From Paraburkholderia silvatlantica (GTDB taxonomy: Bacteria > Pseudomonadota > Gammaproteobacteria > Burkholderiales > Burkholderiaceae): a stretch of DNA of 64,000 bases. The notes beneath the pieces are model-generated. The model saw nothing but the letters and a program-made list of their open reading frames with translations. It made no database searches and was not told the origin of the DNA. Shown in pieces: positions 27,496 to 35,485 of the stretch (position 1 is the first letter of the stretch; the number at the start of each line of letters is the position of its first letter). The translations under genes were made by a program, and so were the position numbers. The stretch spans positions 1 to 64,000 of the forward strand of contig NZ_QEOL01000020.1 of NCBI RefSeq assembly GCF_003096715.1. Direction: 5' to 3'.

Positions 27496-29004
27496 ATGAC
27501 GGCAACCCGTTACTCCCGAATCTCCTGCGCCGCGCTGAGCGCGTTTGCCGCTGCCTGCACGCTGGCCGCCTGCACCGTGGGCCCCGATTATCGCGGCGCA
27601 CCGGCCGTCGCGCCGGAAGCGGCGAACGCCGCGTCGTTCCTGCGCACGCCCGCGCAAGGCGTGACGCCCGCACGTGCACCGAGCCAATGGTGGCTCGTGC
27701 TGAACGACCCGCAACTGAACACGCTGATCGAAGCGGCGCTCGCGCACAATCCCGATGTGCGCGCGGCGCAGGCGCGCTTGCGCGCTTCGCGCGCGCAACT
27801 GCAACAGCAACGCGCCGCCGAACTGCCGAAGGTCGGCGCGAGCGCGGCGGCGATCCGCTTGCGCCAGCCGGACCTGAGCGCCTTGACGTCGTCGGGCAGC
27901 AGTTCGGGTCAGGGCGGCGCTTCCGGCGGCGGCCCGGTCACGTTCTACACGGCGGGCTTCGATGCCTCGTGGGAAATCGACCTGTTCGGCGGCACGCGCC
28001 GCGCCGTGGAAGCGGCGAGCGACGAGGCCGATGCCGTGAACGCCGATCTTGCGGACACCCAGGTATCGCTCGCGGCCGAAGTCGCACAAGCCTACATCGA
28101 CCTGCGCGACGAGCAGCAGCGCCTCGCCATCGCGCAGCGCACGGCGCAGCTGCAGCAGGAGATGCTCACGCTCACCGAGCAGCGCCGCGCGGGCGGCACG
28201 GCGGCCGAGGTGGACGTGGAGCGGCTCACCACCCAGGTGGAAAACACGCGCTCCACGATTACGCCGCTCGCGGCGCAAGTGGAAATATCGCTGGATCAGT
28301 TGGCCGTGCTGACCGGCAAGGCCCCCGGCGCGCTGGATGCGGAACTGGCAACGGCGCAGCCGCTGCCCGCGCTGCCCGCAAGCGTGCCCGTGAGCGATCC
28401 CACCACGATGCTCGCGCAGCGCCCCGATATCCGTGCGGCGGAGCGGCGTCTCGCTTCGAGCAACGCGCAGATCGGCGAGCATGTGGCGGACTTTCTGCCC
28501 AAACTCACACTGTTCGGCGACCTCGGCTTTTCGGCCGCGGAGCCGGGGCACCTGTTCCGCAAGAGCAACTTCAGCTGGGTAGGGGCGCCATATCTGCAGT
28601 GGAACGTATTCGACTTCGGGCGCACGCTGGGCGCGGTGCGTGGCGCGCAAGCGTCGCGCGACGAAGCCGAAGCGCATTACGAAAAAGCCGTGCTCGCGGC
28701 GCTGCAGGACGCGAACGCGTCGCTCTCGCGCTATGGCTATCAGCGCGAGCATCTGGTGACCTTGCAGAAGGTGCAGGTTTCCGCCGAGCGCTCCGCGACG
28801 CTCATGCGCCAGCGCTACCGTGCGGGGGCGTCGAGCCTCGTCGATCTGCTCGACACGCAGCGCACGGAATTCGCTGCGCAGCAGAACGTGGTGTCCGGCC
28901 AGGCCGACTTGCTCAAGGACTTCGTGTCGCTGCAGAAGAGCCTCGGTCTCGGCTGGCAGACCACCACGACGGCCACGGCCGAGACAGCCGCCACGCCGGG
29001 CTAA
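27496..29004 (+). CDS. Outer-membrane efflux lipoprotein (NodT/OprM family)
   Basis: Outer-membrane channel of the tripartite pump, 502 residues. The signal peptide ends in a lipobox, LAAC with Cys26, followed by the family start TVGPDYRG. Two OEP repeats cover the rest, with long helices for the periplasmic tunnel and features such as QWWLVLNDPQL near residue 65 and the repeated AAxAxLRASRAQL type. It lies 16 bases after emrB on the same strand, consistent with a dedicated channel. Confidence 0.93.
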   Translation: MTATRYSRISCAALSAFAAACTLAACTVGPDYRGAPAVAPEAANAASFLRTPAQGVTPARAPSQWWLVLNDPQLNTLIEAALAHNPDVRAAQARLRASRAQLQQQRAAELPKVGASAAAIRLRQPDLSALTSSGSSSGQGGASGGGPVTFYTAGFDASWEIDLFGGTRRAVEAASDEADAVNADLADTQVSLAAEVAQAYIDLRDEQQRLAIAQRTAQLQQEMLTLTEQRRAGGTAAEVDVERLTTQVENTRSTITPLAAQVEISLDQLAVLTGKAPGALDAELATAQPLPALPASVPVSDPTTMLAQRPDIRAAERRLASSNAQIGEHVADFLPKLTLFGDLGFSAAEPGHLFRKSNFSWVGAPYLQWNVFDFGRTLGAVRGAQASRDEAEAHYEKAVLAALQDANASLSRYGYQREHLVTLQKVQVSAERSATLMRQRYRAGASSLVDLLDTQRTEFAAQQNVVSGQADLLKDFVSLQKSLGLGWQTTTTATAETAATPG

Positions 29005-29029
29005 CCAGGTTCGGCAGGCCGGCCTCGCG

Positions 29030-29575
29030 TCAACCGCGTGCCTCGCCGCGCGCCATGCTGGCGAGCACGCCGTCGCGGCGAATGAGCGCGTGAAAGAGCG
29101 CGGCGCCCAGATGCAGCAGGACCGTCGCGTAGAGCGCCATGGCAAGCCACGTATGCGCGGCGCGCAGCCATGCATAGAGCGTGACGTCGTGAGGCACGAT
29201 CGGAGGCAGGTGCACGCCGCCGAGCATCACGATGGGATAGCCGCCCGCGGACAGCATCGACCAGCCGATCAGCGGCATGGCGATCATCAACGCATAGAGC
29301 ACGAGATGCGAGGCGTGCGCGCCAAGTCGCTGCCAGATGGGCAGATCGGCCGGCAAGGGCGGCGCGCCGCGCTTGAGCCGCACGGCTACGCGCAGCAGCA
29401 CGAGCGCGAGCAGCGCGATACCCAGCGGCCGGTGGAGCGCGAGCAGCGCGTCATGCAGCCTCGAAACGGTCGCGACCATCCCCACGCCGACGAACAGCAT
29501 CGTGACGATCAGGACTGCCATCGACCAGTGCAGAACGCGCTGCAGCGCGCTGAAGTGTTGGCCCGGTTGTCTCAT
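29030..29575 (-). CDS. Cytochrome b561 family membrane protein
   Basis: Four-helix di-haem membrane protein of 181 residues. Candidate haem histidines are in FSALQRVLHWSMA, ALHRPLGIALL, AAHTWLAMALY and VLLHLGAALFHALIRRDG. The start MRQPGQHFS gives the usual b561 N-terminus and overlaps the stop of the catalase-like gene by four bases (ATGA). The coupling suggests that it supplies electrons to, or takes them from, that periplasmic haem protein. Confidence 0.92.
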   Translation of the reverse strand: MRQPGQHFSALQRVLHWSMAVLIVTMLFVGVGMVATVSRLHDALLALHRPLGIALLALVLLRVAVRLKRGAPPLPADLPIWQRLGAHASHLVLYALMIAMPLIGWSMLSAGGYPIVMLGGVHLPPIVPHDVTLYAWLRAAHTWLAMALYATVLLHLGAALFHALIRRDGVLASMARGEARG

Positions 29576-30630
29576 GGCTGCGCGCCTCCCTGCGTTTGCG
29601 AGAGGTTGGCTTCCTCGCGTGTGCGTCGATTGAACGAAACGGCATACGCTGCCGACCGGGCGGCGAGCAAGGGATCGTCCGAAGGCTTCAGGCCGTCGGG
29701 CAGGATGGTCGGGTCGTAGTTCACGTCGCGGCACATGCCGTTGGCTTGCGGTTCGGCGCGCTGCAGGACCAGCGTGCCGGCATCGATCTGATGGCGGTCG
29801 GCGGGCCATGACTGCGTGGCGTCGTTCGTGGGGTCGCCGGGTGCGGCGACCGTGAGCACCAGGTGCCAGCGTAGCGGCCCCCGGGCGAAACGCGTGAAGA
29901 AGTCGTCGGCGAGGAAGTTCGGGTCGGCTTTTTCTGCCGGCGTTTGCGGCGCATAAGCCGCTTCGGGCACGGTCTGCCAGCGCACGGCATGCTGGTTGCC
30001 GGCGGCATCGGTCGCGATGAAGGCGTTGACGCTGTAGAACGCCGTATTCGCGAAACTGGAGGAGGGCGGGTGCGCTTTCAGCCACTGGCGGAACGGCAGC
30101 GTTTCCGGATTCGCTTGGAAGAAGGCGTCGAGCTTCGCGGCGTCGGGCTTGCCCGTCGCCGGGTCCGGTTTCGAGGCGACCAGTTGGCTATAGAACTGCT
30201 TCGGCGTGCGAACGACGAAGATCGGTACGGAATTCATGCCGGTGCGCCATTGCTCGCCGTCCTGCAACTGGAAGAGCAGCGCCATGCTGCGCACGGGCGT
30301 GCTCGCGTCCGGCGCGGCGGGATTGCTGCCGGGAATGGCAAAGCGTCCGATCACGGGCGTGCGGCCCGGTGCGAACACGGCTGCCCGCGAGACCTGCGCG
30401 CCGTTGCCGTTGCTTTCGAACCAGCCTTCCACGCAGAGCCCCTTGGCGTGATTGCGCCGATAGCCCATATGGATGCCGTAGTTCGACTCGAACGTATTGA
30501 CGATATGCGGCGCGGTGAGGCGTTGCGGCGTGAGCCAGCCGGCCGTCCATGCAAATGCCGCGCCAGCGCAACCCACCACGGCCGCAATGGCCGCGAGCCG
30601 GCATGGCACGCAGATCGAGGCGCGGTTCAT
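29572..30630 (-). CDS. Periplasmic catalase-related haem peroxidase (SrpA-like)
   Basis: Small catalase-fold haem protein of 352 residues with an N-terminal signal or anchor (AAIAAVVGCAGAAFAWTAG). Family landmarks are the distal-side RRNHAKGLCVEGWF, FAIPGSNPAAPDASTPVRSMAL, and the proximal R-x-x-x-Y in ARSAAYAVSF near the C-terminus. It is shorter than full catalases (about 480 residues or more), as in the catalase-family peroxidases. It overlaps the cytochrome b561 gene by four bases, a linkage recalled from other proteobacteria. The likely job is peroxide removal in the periplasm. Confidence 0.88.
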   Translation of the reverse strand: MNRASICVPCRLAAIAAVVGCAGAAFAWTAGWLTPQRLTAPHIVNTFESNYGIHMGYRRNHAKGLCVEGWFESNGNGAQVSRAAVFAPGRTPVIGRFAIPGSNPAAPDASTPVRSMALLFQLQDGEQWRTGMNSVPIFVVRTPKQFYSQLVASKPDPATGKPDAAKLDAFFQANPETLPFRQWLKAHPPSSSFANTAFYSVNAFIATDAAGNQHAVRWQTVPEAAYAPQTPAEKADPNFLADDFFTRFARGPLRWHLVLTVAAPGDPTNDATQSWPADRHQIDAGTLVLQRAEPQANGMCRDVNYDPTILPDGLKPSDDPLLAARSAAYAVSFNRRTREEANLSQTQGGAQP

Positions 30631-30853
30631 GGGCGCGCTCCCGTGCGTGCGCGCTGCAACGCAATCGAAAGCGAAAAGTGTGCGAATGTGCGCATGATGG
30701 GTCCAGTCGATGGCCCGAGGGCCGTTACTGGTGTCAACAACACGTCACGGCGGTTTATTCCCTGTGCGAGGCGAAATCGTGCAACGATGCCAGGGCGCGC
30801 GCGTTTTCAGCGCTGAACGCCTCGAACAAGCTCGATGTGAGAAGGAGAGAACC

Positions 30854-31252
30854 ATGCTGACTGGCGGCTGTTTGTGCGGCAAGGTCCGCTACCGGATTTC
30901 GGCTGCGCCGGTTGGCAGCACGGTGTGCCATTGCGTGGATTGCCGGCGCGCATCGGGCGCGCCGTTCGTCGGCTGGATCAGTGTGCCGTGGAGTGCGTTC
31001 CGGCTCGTTGCGGGCGCAACGAAAGCACGTGCGTCGAGTCCGGGTGTCGAGCGCGCGTTCTGCGCCGATTGCGGCACGCCGCTCACCTACCGGCACGCGG
31101 CGTTCGCGGACGAGATCGACGTGGCGACGGGCACGCTCGATCGTCCCGATGACGCGCCGCCCGACAGCCACACCTGGACCTCGCAAAAGCTGGCCTGGGT
31201 GCAGCTCGCGGACGGCTTGCCGCAATATCCGCGTGCGCTTCCCGAACCGTAA
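30854..31252 (+). CDS. GFA (glutathione-dependent formaldehyde-activating)/CENP-V domain protein
   Basis: Zinc-binding protein of 132 residues. Cysteines Cys6 and Cys8 (GGCLCGKVRY), Cys25, Cys27 and Cys30 (CHCVDCRR), and FCADCGTPL later form the two zinc sites of the GFA fold. The family binds glutathione in some members; the substrate of most is unknown. GAAGGAGAG stands 5-13 bases before the ATG. It converges on the aldehyde dehydrogenase gene. Confidence 0.9.
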   Translation: MLTGGCLCGKVRYRISAAPVGSTVCHCVDCRRASGAPFVGWISVPWSAFRLVAGATKARASSPGVERAFCADCGTPLTYRHAAFADEIDVATGTLDRPDDAPPDSHTWTSQKLAWVQLADGLPQYPRALPEP

Positions 31253-31287
31253 GCCGGAGAAGCGCGCGCGTTGTCAGCGTGAAGCGA

Positions 31288-32730
31288 TCAACGATGCTCG
31301 GTCACGAACTTCGTGACGAGATAGGCTTCCATCGCTTCGCTGCCGCCTTCCGAGCCGTAACCCGAATCCTTCACGCCGCCGAACGGCGTTTCCGGCAGGG
31401 CGAGGCCGTGATGGTTGATCGACAGCATGCCGGTTTCCACGTCGTCGGAGAGCGCAGCCGAAGTCGCGCTCGAGCGCGTGTAGGCATACGCGGCAAGACC
31501 ATACGGCAGGCGGTTCGCTTCGACGATTGCGTCCTGGTAGCTCGAAAAACGCGAGATCGGCGCGATCGGGCCGAACGGCTCCTCGTTCATGATGCGCGCG
31601 GAAAGCGGCACGTCGGTGAGCACGGTCGGCGCGAAGAAGTAGCCTTCGCGGCCCACGCGCTCGCCGCCCGTCAGCACCTTGGCGCCCTGTTCGCGCGCGT
31701 CGGCCACGAGGCGTTCCATCGCCGCGAGGCGGCGGTCGTTCGCGAGCGGGCCCATCTGCACGCCGTCTTCGAGACCGTTGCCGACCTTGATCGCGCGCGC
31801 CGTCGCGACGAAGTGCTCGACGAATTCGTCGTACGCAGCGTCTTCCACCATGAAGCGCGTGGGCGAAATGCAGACCTGGCCCGCGTTGCGGAACTTCGCG
31901 CTCGCGAGCAGCTTCGCGGCGCGCGGCACGTCGGCGTCGGCGAACACGATGGCGGGGGCGTGGCCGCCCAGTTCCATCGTCGCGCGCTTCATGTGCTCGC
32001 CGGCCTTCGAGGCGAGCAGCTTGCCCACCGGCGTCGAGCCCGTGAACGAGATCTTGCGGATGGCCGGATGCGCGATCAGGTACGACGACACTTCCGCCGG
32101 CACGCCGAATACGAGGTTCAGCACGCCTGCGGGCAGGCCCGCGTCGACGAACACTTTGACGAGTTCGGCGCAGCTGGCCGGCGTTTCTTCCGGTCCCTTG
32201 AGCACGACGGTACAGCCCGAGGCGAGCGCGGCCGACACCTTGCGCACGGCCTGGTTGAGCGGGAAGTTCCAGGGCGTGAACGCGGCGACCGGACCCACCG
32301 GCTCGCGCGTGACGATCTGGCGAACGGCGTCCGAACGCGAGGGAATCACGCGGCCATAGGTGCGGCGGCCTTCTTCCGCGAACCAGTCGATCGTGTCGCC
32401 GCCCGCGAGCGTTTCGAGCTTCGCTTCGCCAAACGGCTTGCCCTGCTCGCGCGTCATGATCGCGGCGATGTCGTCTGCGCGATCGCGCAGCAGTTGCGCG
32501 GCGCGGCGCATGAGCTTGCTGCGCTCGAGCGGCGAGACTTTGCGCCATTCGCGGAAGGCGCGCTCGGCGGCGCTGGCCGCATCCGAAAGGTCCTGTTCGC
32601 TCGCGAGGCTCAGGCGGCCGATTTCCGCTTCGGTCGCGGGGTCGATCACAGCAATCGTCTTCGCGCCGGCGCGCCATGCGCCGTCGATGTAGATCTGGGT
32701 GTCGGGATAGGGCTTCACGCTGGAACTCAT
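31288..32730 (-). CDS. NAD(P)-dependent succinate-semialdehyde dehydrogenase family enzyme
   Basis: Aldehyde dehydrogenase of 480 residues. Visible features are PWNFPLNQAVRKVSAALASGC, the cofactor loop SFTGSTPVGK, catalytic Glu in MELGGHAP, nucleophile Cys in NAGQVCISPTRF, and the C-terminal EPFGPIAPI. The pattern best fits succinate-semialdehyde dehydrogenase (GabD) or a ketoglutarate-semialdehyde relative. No GABA transaminase or sugar-acid genes adjoin to decide. The start MSSSVKPYPD is chosen over an in-frame ATG 54 bases upstream that lacks a ribosome-binding site. Confidence 0.85.
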   Translation of the reverse strand: MSSSVKPYPDTQIYIDGAWRAGAKTIAVIDPATEAEIGRLSLASEQDLSDAASAAERAFREWRKVSPLERSKLMRRAAQLLRDRADDIAAIMTREQGKPFGEAKLETLAGGDTIDWFAEEGRRTYGRVIPSRSDAVRQIVTREPVGPVAAFTPWNFPLNQAVRKVSAALASGCTVVLKGPEETPASCAELVKVFVDAGLPAGVLNLVFGVPAEVSSYLIAHPAIRKISFTGSTPVGKLLASKAGEHMKRATMELGGHAPAIVFADADVPRAAKLLASAKFRNAGQVCISPTRFMVEDAAYDEFVEHFVATARAIKVGNGLEDGVQMGPLANDRRLAAMERLVADAREQGAKVLTGGERVGREGYFFAPTVLTDVPLSARIMNEEPFGPIAPISRFSSYQDAIVEANRLPYGLAAYAYTRSSATSAALSDDVETGMLSINHHGLALPETPFGGVKDSGYGSEGGSEAMEAYLVTKFVTEHR

Positions 32731-32862
32731 GATGGGACGATCCTTGTCAACGGTTCGACGACGAACTCCCGCCGCGCACGGCAATGCGCGCGGGCGGGAG
32801 CCGGAAAATGCGGAGCGCCCATTGTGCCACTGGTTCGCCGATGCTGCAGGGCGTGTAAAGGG

Positions 32863-32894
32863 AAAGGGCCGACGTCGGGAGACATTGGCCCTTT
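32863..32894 (-). terminator. Probable terminator of the TonB receptor gene
   Basis: AAAGGGCC (32863-32870) pairs with GGCCCTTT (32887-32894) around a 16-base loop, 45 bases beyond the receptor stop. On the minus strand the stem ends in TTT and CCCTTT follows; the T-run is interrupted, so efficiency is uncertain. Confidence 0.5.
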
Positions 32895-32938
32895 TTAACC
32901 CACACTATGAGAAGAAGCAGAAGAAGCGCGTCAAACTA

Positions 32939-35182
32939 TCAGAATTCGAGCGTTGCGTTGGCAACGAAGGTGCGCGTGGCGGACGGCATCACGTAATAGC
33001 CCCACGCCGCAGTCCAGTAGCGGCGGTTGAACAGGTTGTTCACGCCCGCGCGCAGCGTGACGTCCTTGCCGGCCACCTGGGTTTCGTATTTCGCGCTCAG
33101 GTCCCACGTCGTATAGGCGGGGACGAACTGCGTGTTCGCGGCATCGACGGCCATATTGCCGACATATTTGCCGCCGAACGCGACCGTGAGCGCACGCAGG
33201 TACGACGGGTTGTATTCCACGCGGCCCGTGAGCGTGAAGCGCGGCGTAGCGTACACGCGCTTGCCTTCCACGCCCGGGTCGTCCACGTCCACGGCCTTCG
33301 CGTTCAGCCACATCACGCCGCCCAGCACGCGCCAGTCGTTGGCGAGTTGCAGCCAGCCGCTCGCGTCCACGCCGTCGTAGCGCTTCGTGCCGCTCTGCAC
33401 GAAGACGTTGGCCGTATTCGTGTACTCGTAGCCCTGATCGACGCGGAACAATGCGAGGTTCGCGCCCCAGTTGCGATGGTCGGCCTTGAAGCCCACTTCG
33501 TACTGCTTGCTCCTGAGCGGGCCGTAGGTCTGCGGATAGTTGACGTTCGTGTTGCTCGCCGCGCCGCCTTGCTGCAGACCTTCGACATAGCTCGCGTAGA
33601 GCGTCGAATGCGGATCGAGCCTGAACATGAGCGCGGCGGTTGGCGTGACCGGGTTCGCGCGATAGCTCGCCGCCTGCGACTGATCGGGGTTGTAGGTGGT
33701 GTCGCGGAACTGCGTATAGCGCAGACCGAGCAGCGCGGACAGGCGTGAAGTCAGTTGCACGGTGTCGCTCGCGTAGAGCGCCGTTTGCGTGGTGATCTCG
33801 TGGCGGTACAGGTTTTCGCCGATATGCACCGCGCCGTTCGTGAGCAGCGTGCTGCCGTAGAGGTTGCCGATGCCGAGGAAATAGCCGCTGTTCCAGCCTT
33901 CGCTGTTGTCGTATTCGTTTTGCTGGCTCTGATAGCTCGCGCCCGCCACCACATCGTGCTTGAACGGGCCCGTATTGAACTTGCCCTGCACGTTGGCATC
34001 GACGTTCTGGTAGAAGTAGCGCGTCAACGCGGCATAGAGCGTGTTGGTGTAGTCGCCCTGCGTATTGAACACGGAGAGCAGGCTATCCGAGTTGTAGCGA
34101 TTTTCCTTGGCGAAGCGGTACTTGATATTCGCGTGCCAGTTTTCCGAGAAGCGATAGTCGAGCCCGGTGCCGAACGAGGCGATCTCCGTTTCGTACCAGT
34201 TTTGCGGCTGCGTGAGCCGACGCGTGACCTTGCTCGCGTCGGGAATGCCGAGTGGATTGCCGTTCTCGTCGGAGCCGAAGTAGAGGCCGAACAGCGTGCC
34301 GGTGGTCTTGCGCTTCTGGTAGAAGGCGTCGACCGTCCACGTGAGGTCCGGCGTGATGCGATAGTCGAGCGCGAGCGATGCCACCTGGCGGCGCACGTGA
34401 CCATTCGCTTCGGCGGTGTTGCCGTCTTCGTTCACGAGATTCAGGCGATAGCCGAACTGTTTATCCGGGCCGAAGCGGCCGCCCAGGTCGATCTTCTGGC
34501 TGAGTACGCCCGCCGACTGATAGCCGATCGAGAAGCTGCGGTACGGGTCGTCGGTCGGACGCTTGAGCACGTAGTTGACAATGCCGCCCGGGGTGCTGAA
34601 GCCGTACATGAAGCCCGAAAGGCCCTTGAGCATCTCGACCTGCTCGAACGGTTCGAGCGAAAGCTCGGTGTCCCACGAGGGGAAGTTCTGGCCGTCCACC
34701 TTCACGCCGTTGAGCATGTCGACCGCCAGGCCGCGAATGCTGAACGCCGAGTTTTCGCCGGTCATGTTGTTGCCGACGTCGGTCACGGCCGGGTCGTACC
34801 TGAAGAGGTCGTTGGCCGTGGCGGCGAGACGATCCTTGCCTTCCTCCGTCGTCACCACGTTGGTCGAGAACGGTGTGTCCACCTGCCTGCGGTTGCCGAG
34901 CGCGCCCGCGCTCACGCGATCCGGCGAGGCCGCCTGGCTGTCGCGCGCGGCGCTGACCTTGACGGTCGGCAGCGCCTGGGGGCTGCCCGTTTGCGTGCTG
35001 TCTTGCGCTTCGGCCTGGCCACTGTCTTGCTGTTGCGCCCAGCTGGATGCGGGGAGCGTGGTGAGCGTGACGCCGGCACTCACCAGAAGCGCGGCGCTGA
35101 GTTGCGCACGGCGCCCAGGTGGCGGGCATGGACGGAAACGGACGGGGGCGAAGCGAGAGCGGCGGGCGGCAGGAATGTGCAT
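32939..35182 (-). CDS. TonB-dependent siderophore receptor
   Basis: Outer-membrane receptor of 747 residues that imports a ferric siderophore with TonB energy. An unusually long, basic N-terminus precedes a signal peptide ending near SSWAQQQ. The plug domain contains NSAFSIRGLAVDMLNGVKVDG and VEMLKGLSGFMYGFSTPGGIVNYVLKRP, the siderophore-receptor pattern. About 22 beta strands follow, ending ATLEF with the terminal Phe needed for barrel assembly. No STN signalling domain is present, so no ECF-sigma surface signalling is expected. A Fur-like box lies about 80 bases upstream. The siderophore is unknown; no biosynthesis genes adjoin. Confidence 0.92.
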   Translation of the reverse strand: MHIPAARRSRFAPVRFRPCPPPGRRAQLSAALLVSAGVTLTTLPASSWAQQQDSGQAEAQDSTQTGSPQALPTVKVSAARDSQAASPDRVSAGALGNRRQVDTPFSTNVVTTEEGKDRLAATANDLFRYDPAVTDVGNNMTGENSAFSIRGLAVDMLNGVKVDGQNFPSWDTELSLEPFEQVEMLKGLSGFMYGFSTPGGIVNYVLKRPTDDPYRSFSIGYQSAGVLSQKIDLGGRFGPDKQFGYRLNLVNEDGNTAEANGHVRRQVASLALDYRITPDLTWTVDAFYQKRKTTGTLFGLYFGSDENGNPLGIPDASKVTRRLTQPQNWYETEIASFGTGLDYRFSENWHANIKYRFAKENRYNSDSLLSVFNTQGDYTNTLYAALTRYFYQNVDANVQGKFNTGPFKHDVVAGASYQSQQNEYDNSEGWNSGYFLGIGNLYGSTLLTNGAVHIGENLYRHEITTQTALYASDTVQLTSRLSALLGLRYTQFRDTTYNPDQSQAASYRANPVTPTAALMFRLDPHSTLYASYVEGLQQGGAASNTNVNYPQTYGPLRSKQYEVGFKADHRNWGANLALFRVDQGYEYTNTANVFVQSGTKRYDGVDASGWLQLANDWRVLGGVMWLNAKAVDVDDPGVEGKRVYATPRFTLTGRVEYNPSYLRALTVAFGGKYVGNMAVDAANTQFVPAYTTWDLSAKYETQVAGKDVTLRAGVNNLFNRRYWTAAWGYYVMPSATRTFVANATLEF

Positions 35183-35261
35183 GTTCTTCTGACGAGTTGA
35201 GCGCGAGATATCAGGCGAAAGCGGTTTTGATGCGTGATCGCATGAAAGCGCTGCAAATAGT

Positions 35262-35280
35262 AATGCAAATGAGTCGCATT
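35262..35280. promoter_or_regulatory. Fur-box-like inverted repeat
   Basis: Arms AATGC (35262-35266) and GCATT (35276-35280) flank AAATGAGTC, resembling the 19-base iron box. It lies about 80 bases upstream of the receptor gene and is the only such site in the 303-base gap between the receptor and phospholipase genes. Confidence 0.6.
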
Positions 35281-35410
35281 CACAACAAAAACATAAAGCT
35301 GGCAGTAAGGTTGTGGAACGGCTGCATCCTGAAGTGACATTCCTTGCGCCGGCTGCGCTTTTATGCGGTCCGGGCGCGGCAGCCTGACCGATGTGCGTGT
35401 GCGGACAGGC

Positions 35411-35437
35411 AAAAAAAGCGGCGCCCGGAGGCGCCGC
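35411..35437 (-). terminator. Terminator of the phospholipase C gene
   Basis: A perfect 8-base stem pairs GCGGCGCC (35418-35425) with GGCGCCGC (35430-35437) around a 4-base loop. Seven T follow on the minus strand (A-run 35411-35417). It lies about 50 bases past the stop. Confidence 0.88.
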
Positions 35438-35485
35438 AAACAAGGAAACAGAAAAGCAATCGTAAGAACGTGTCTTGCGTCGGGC

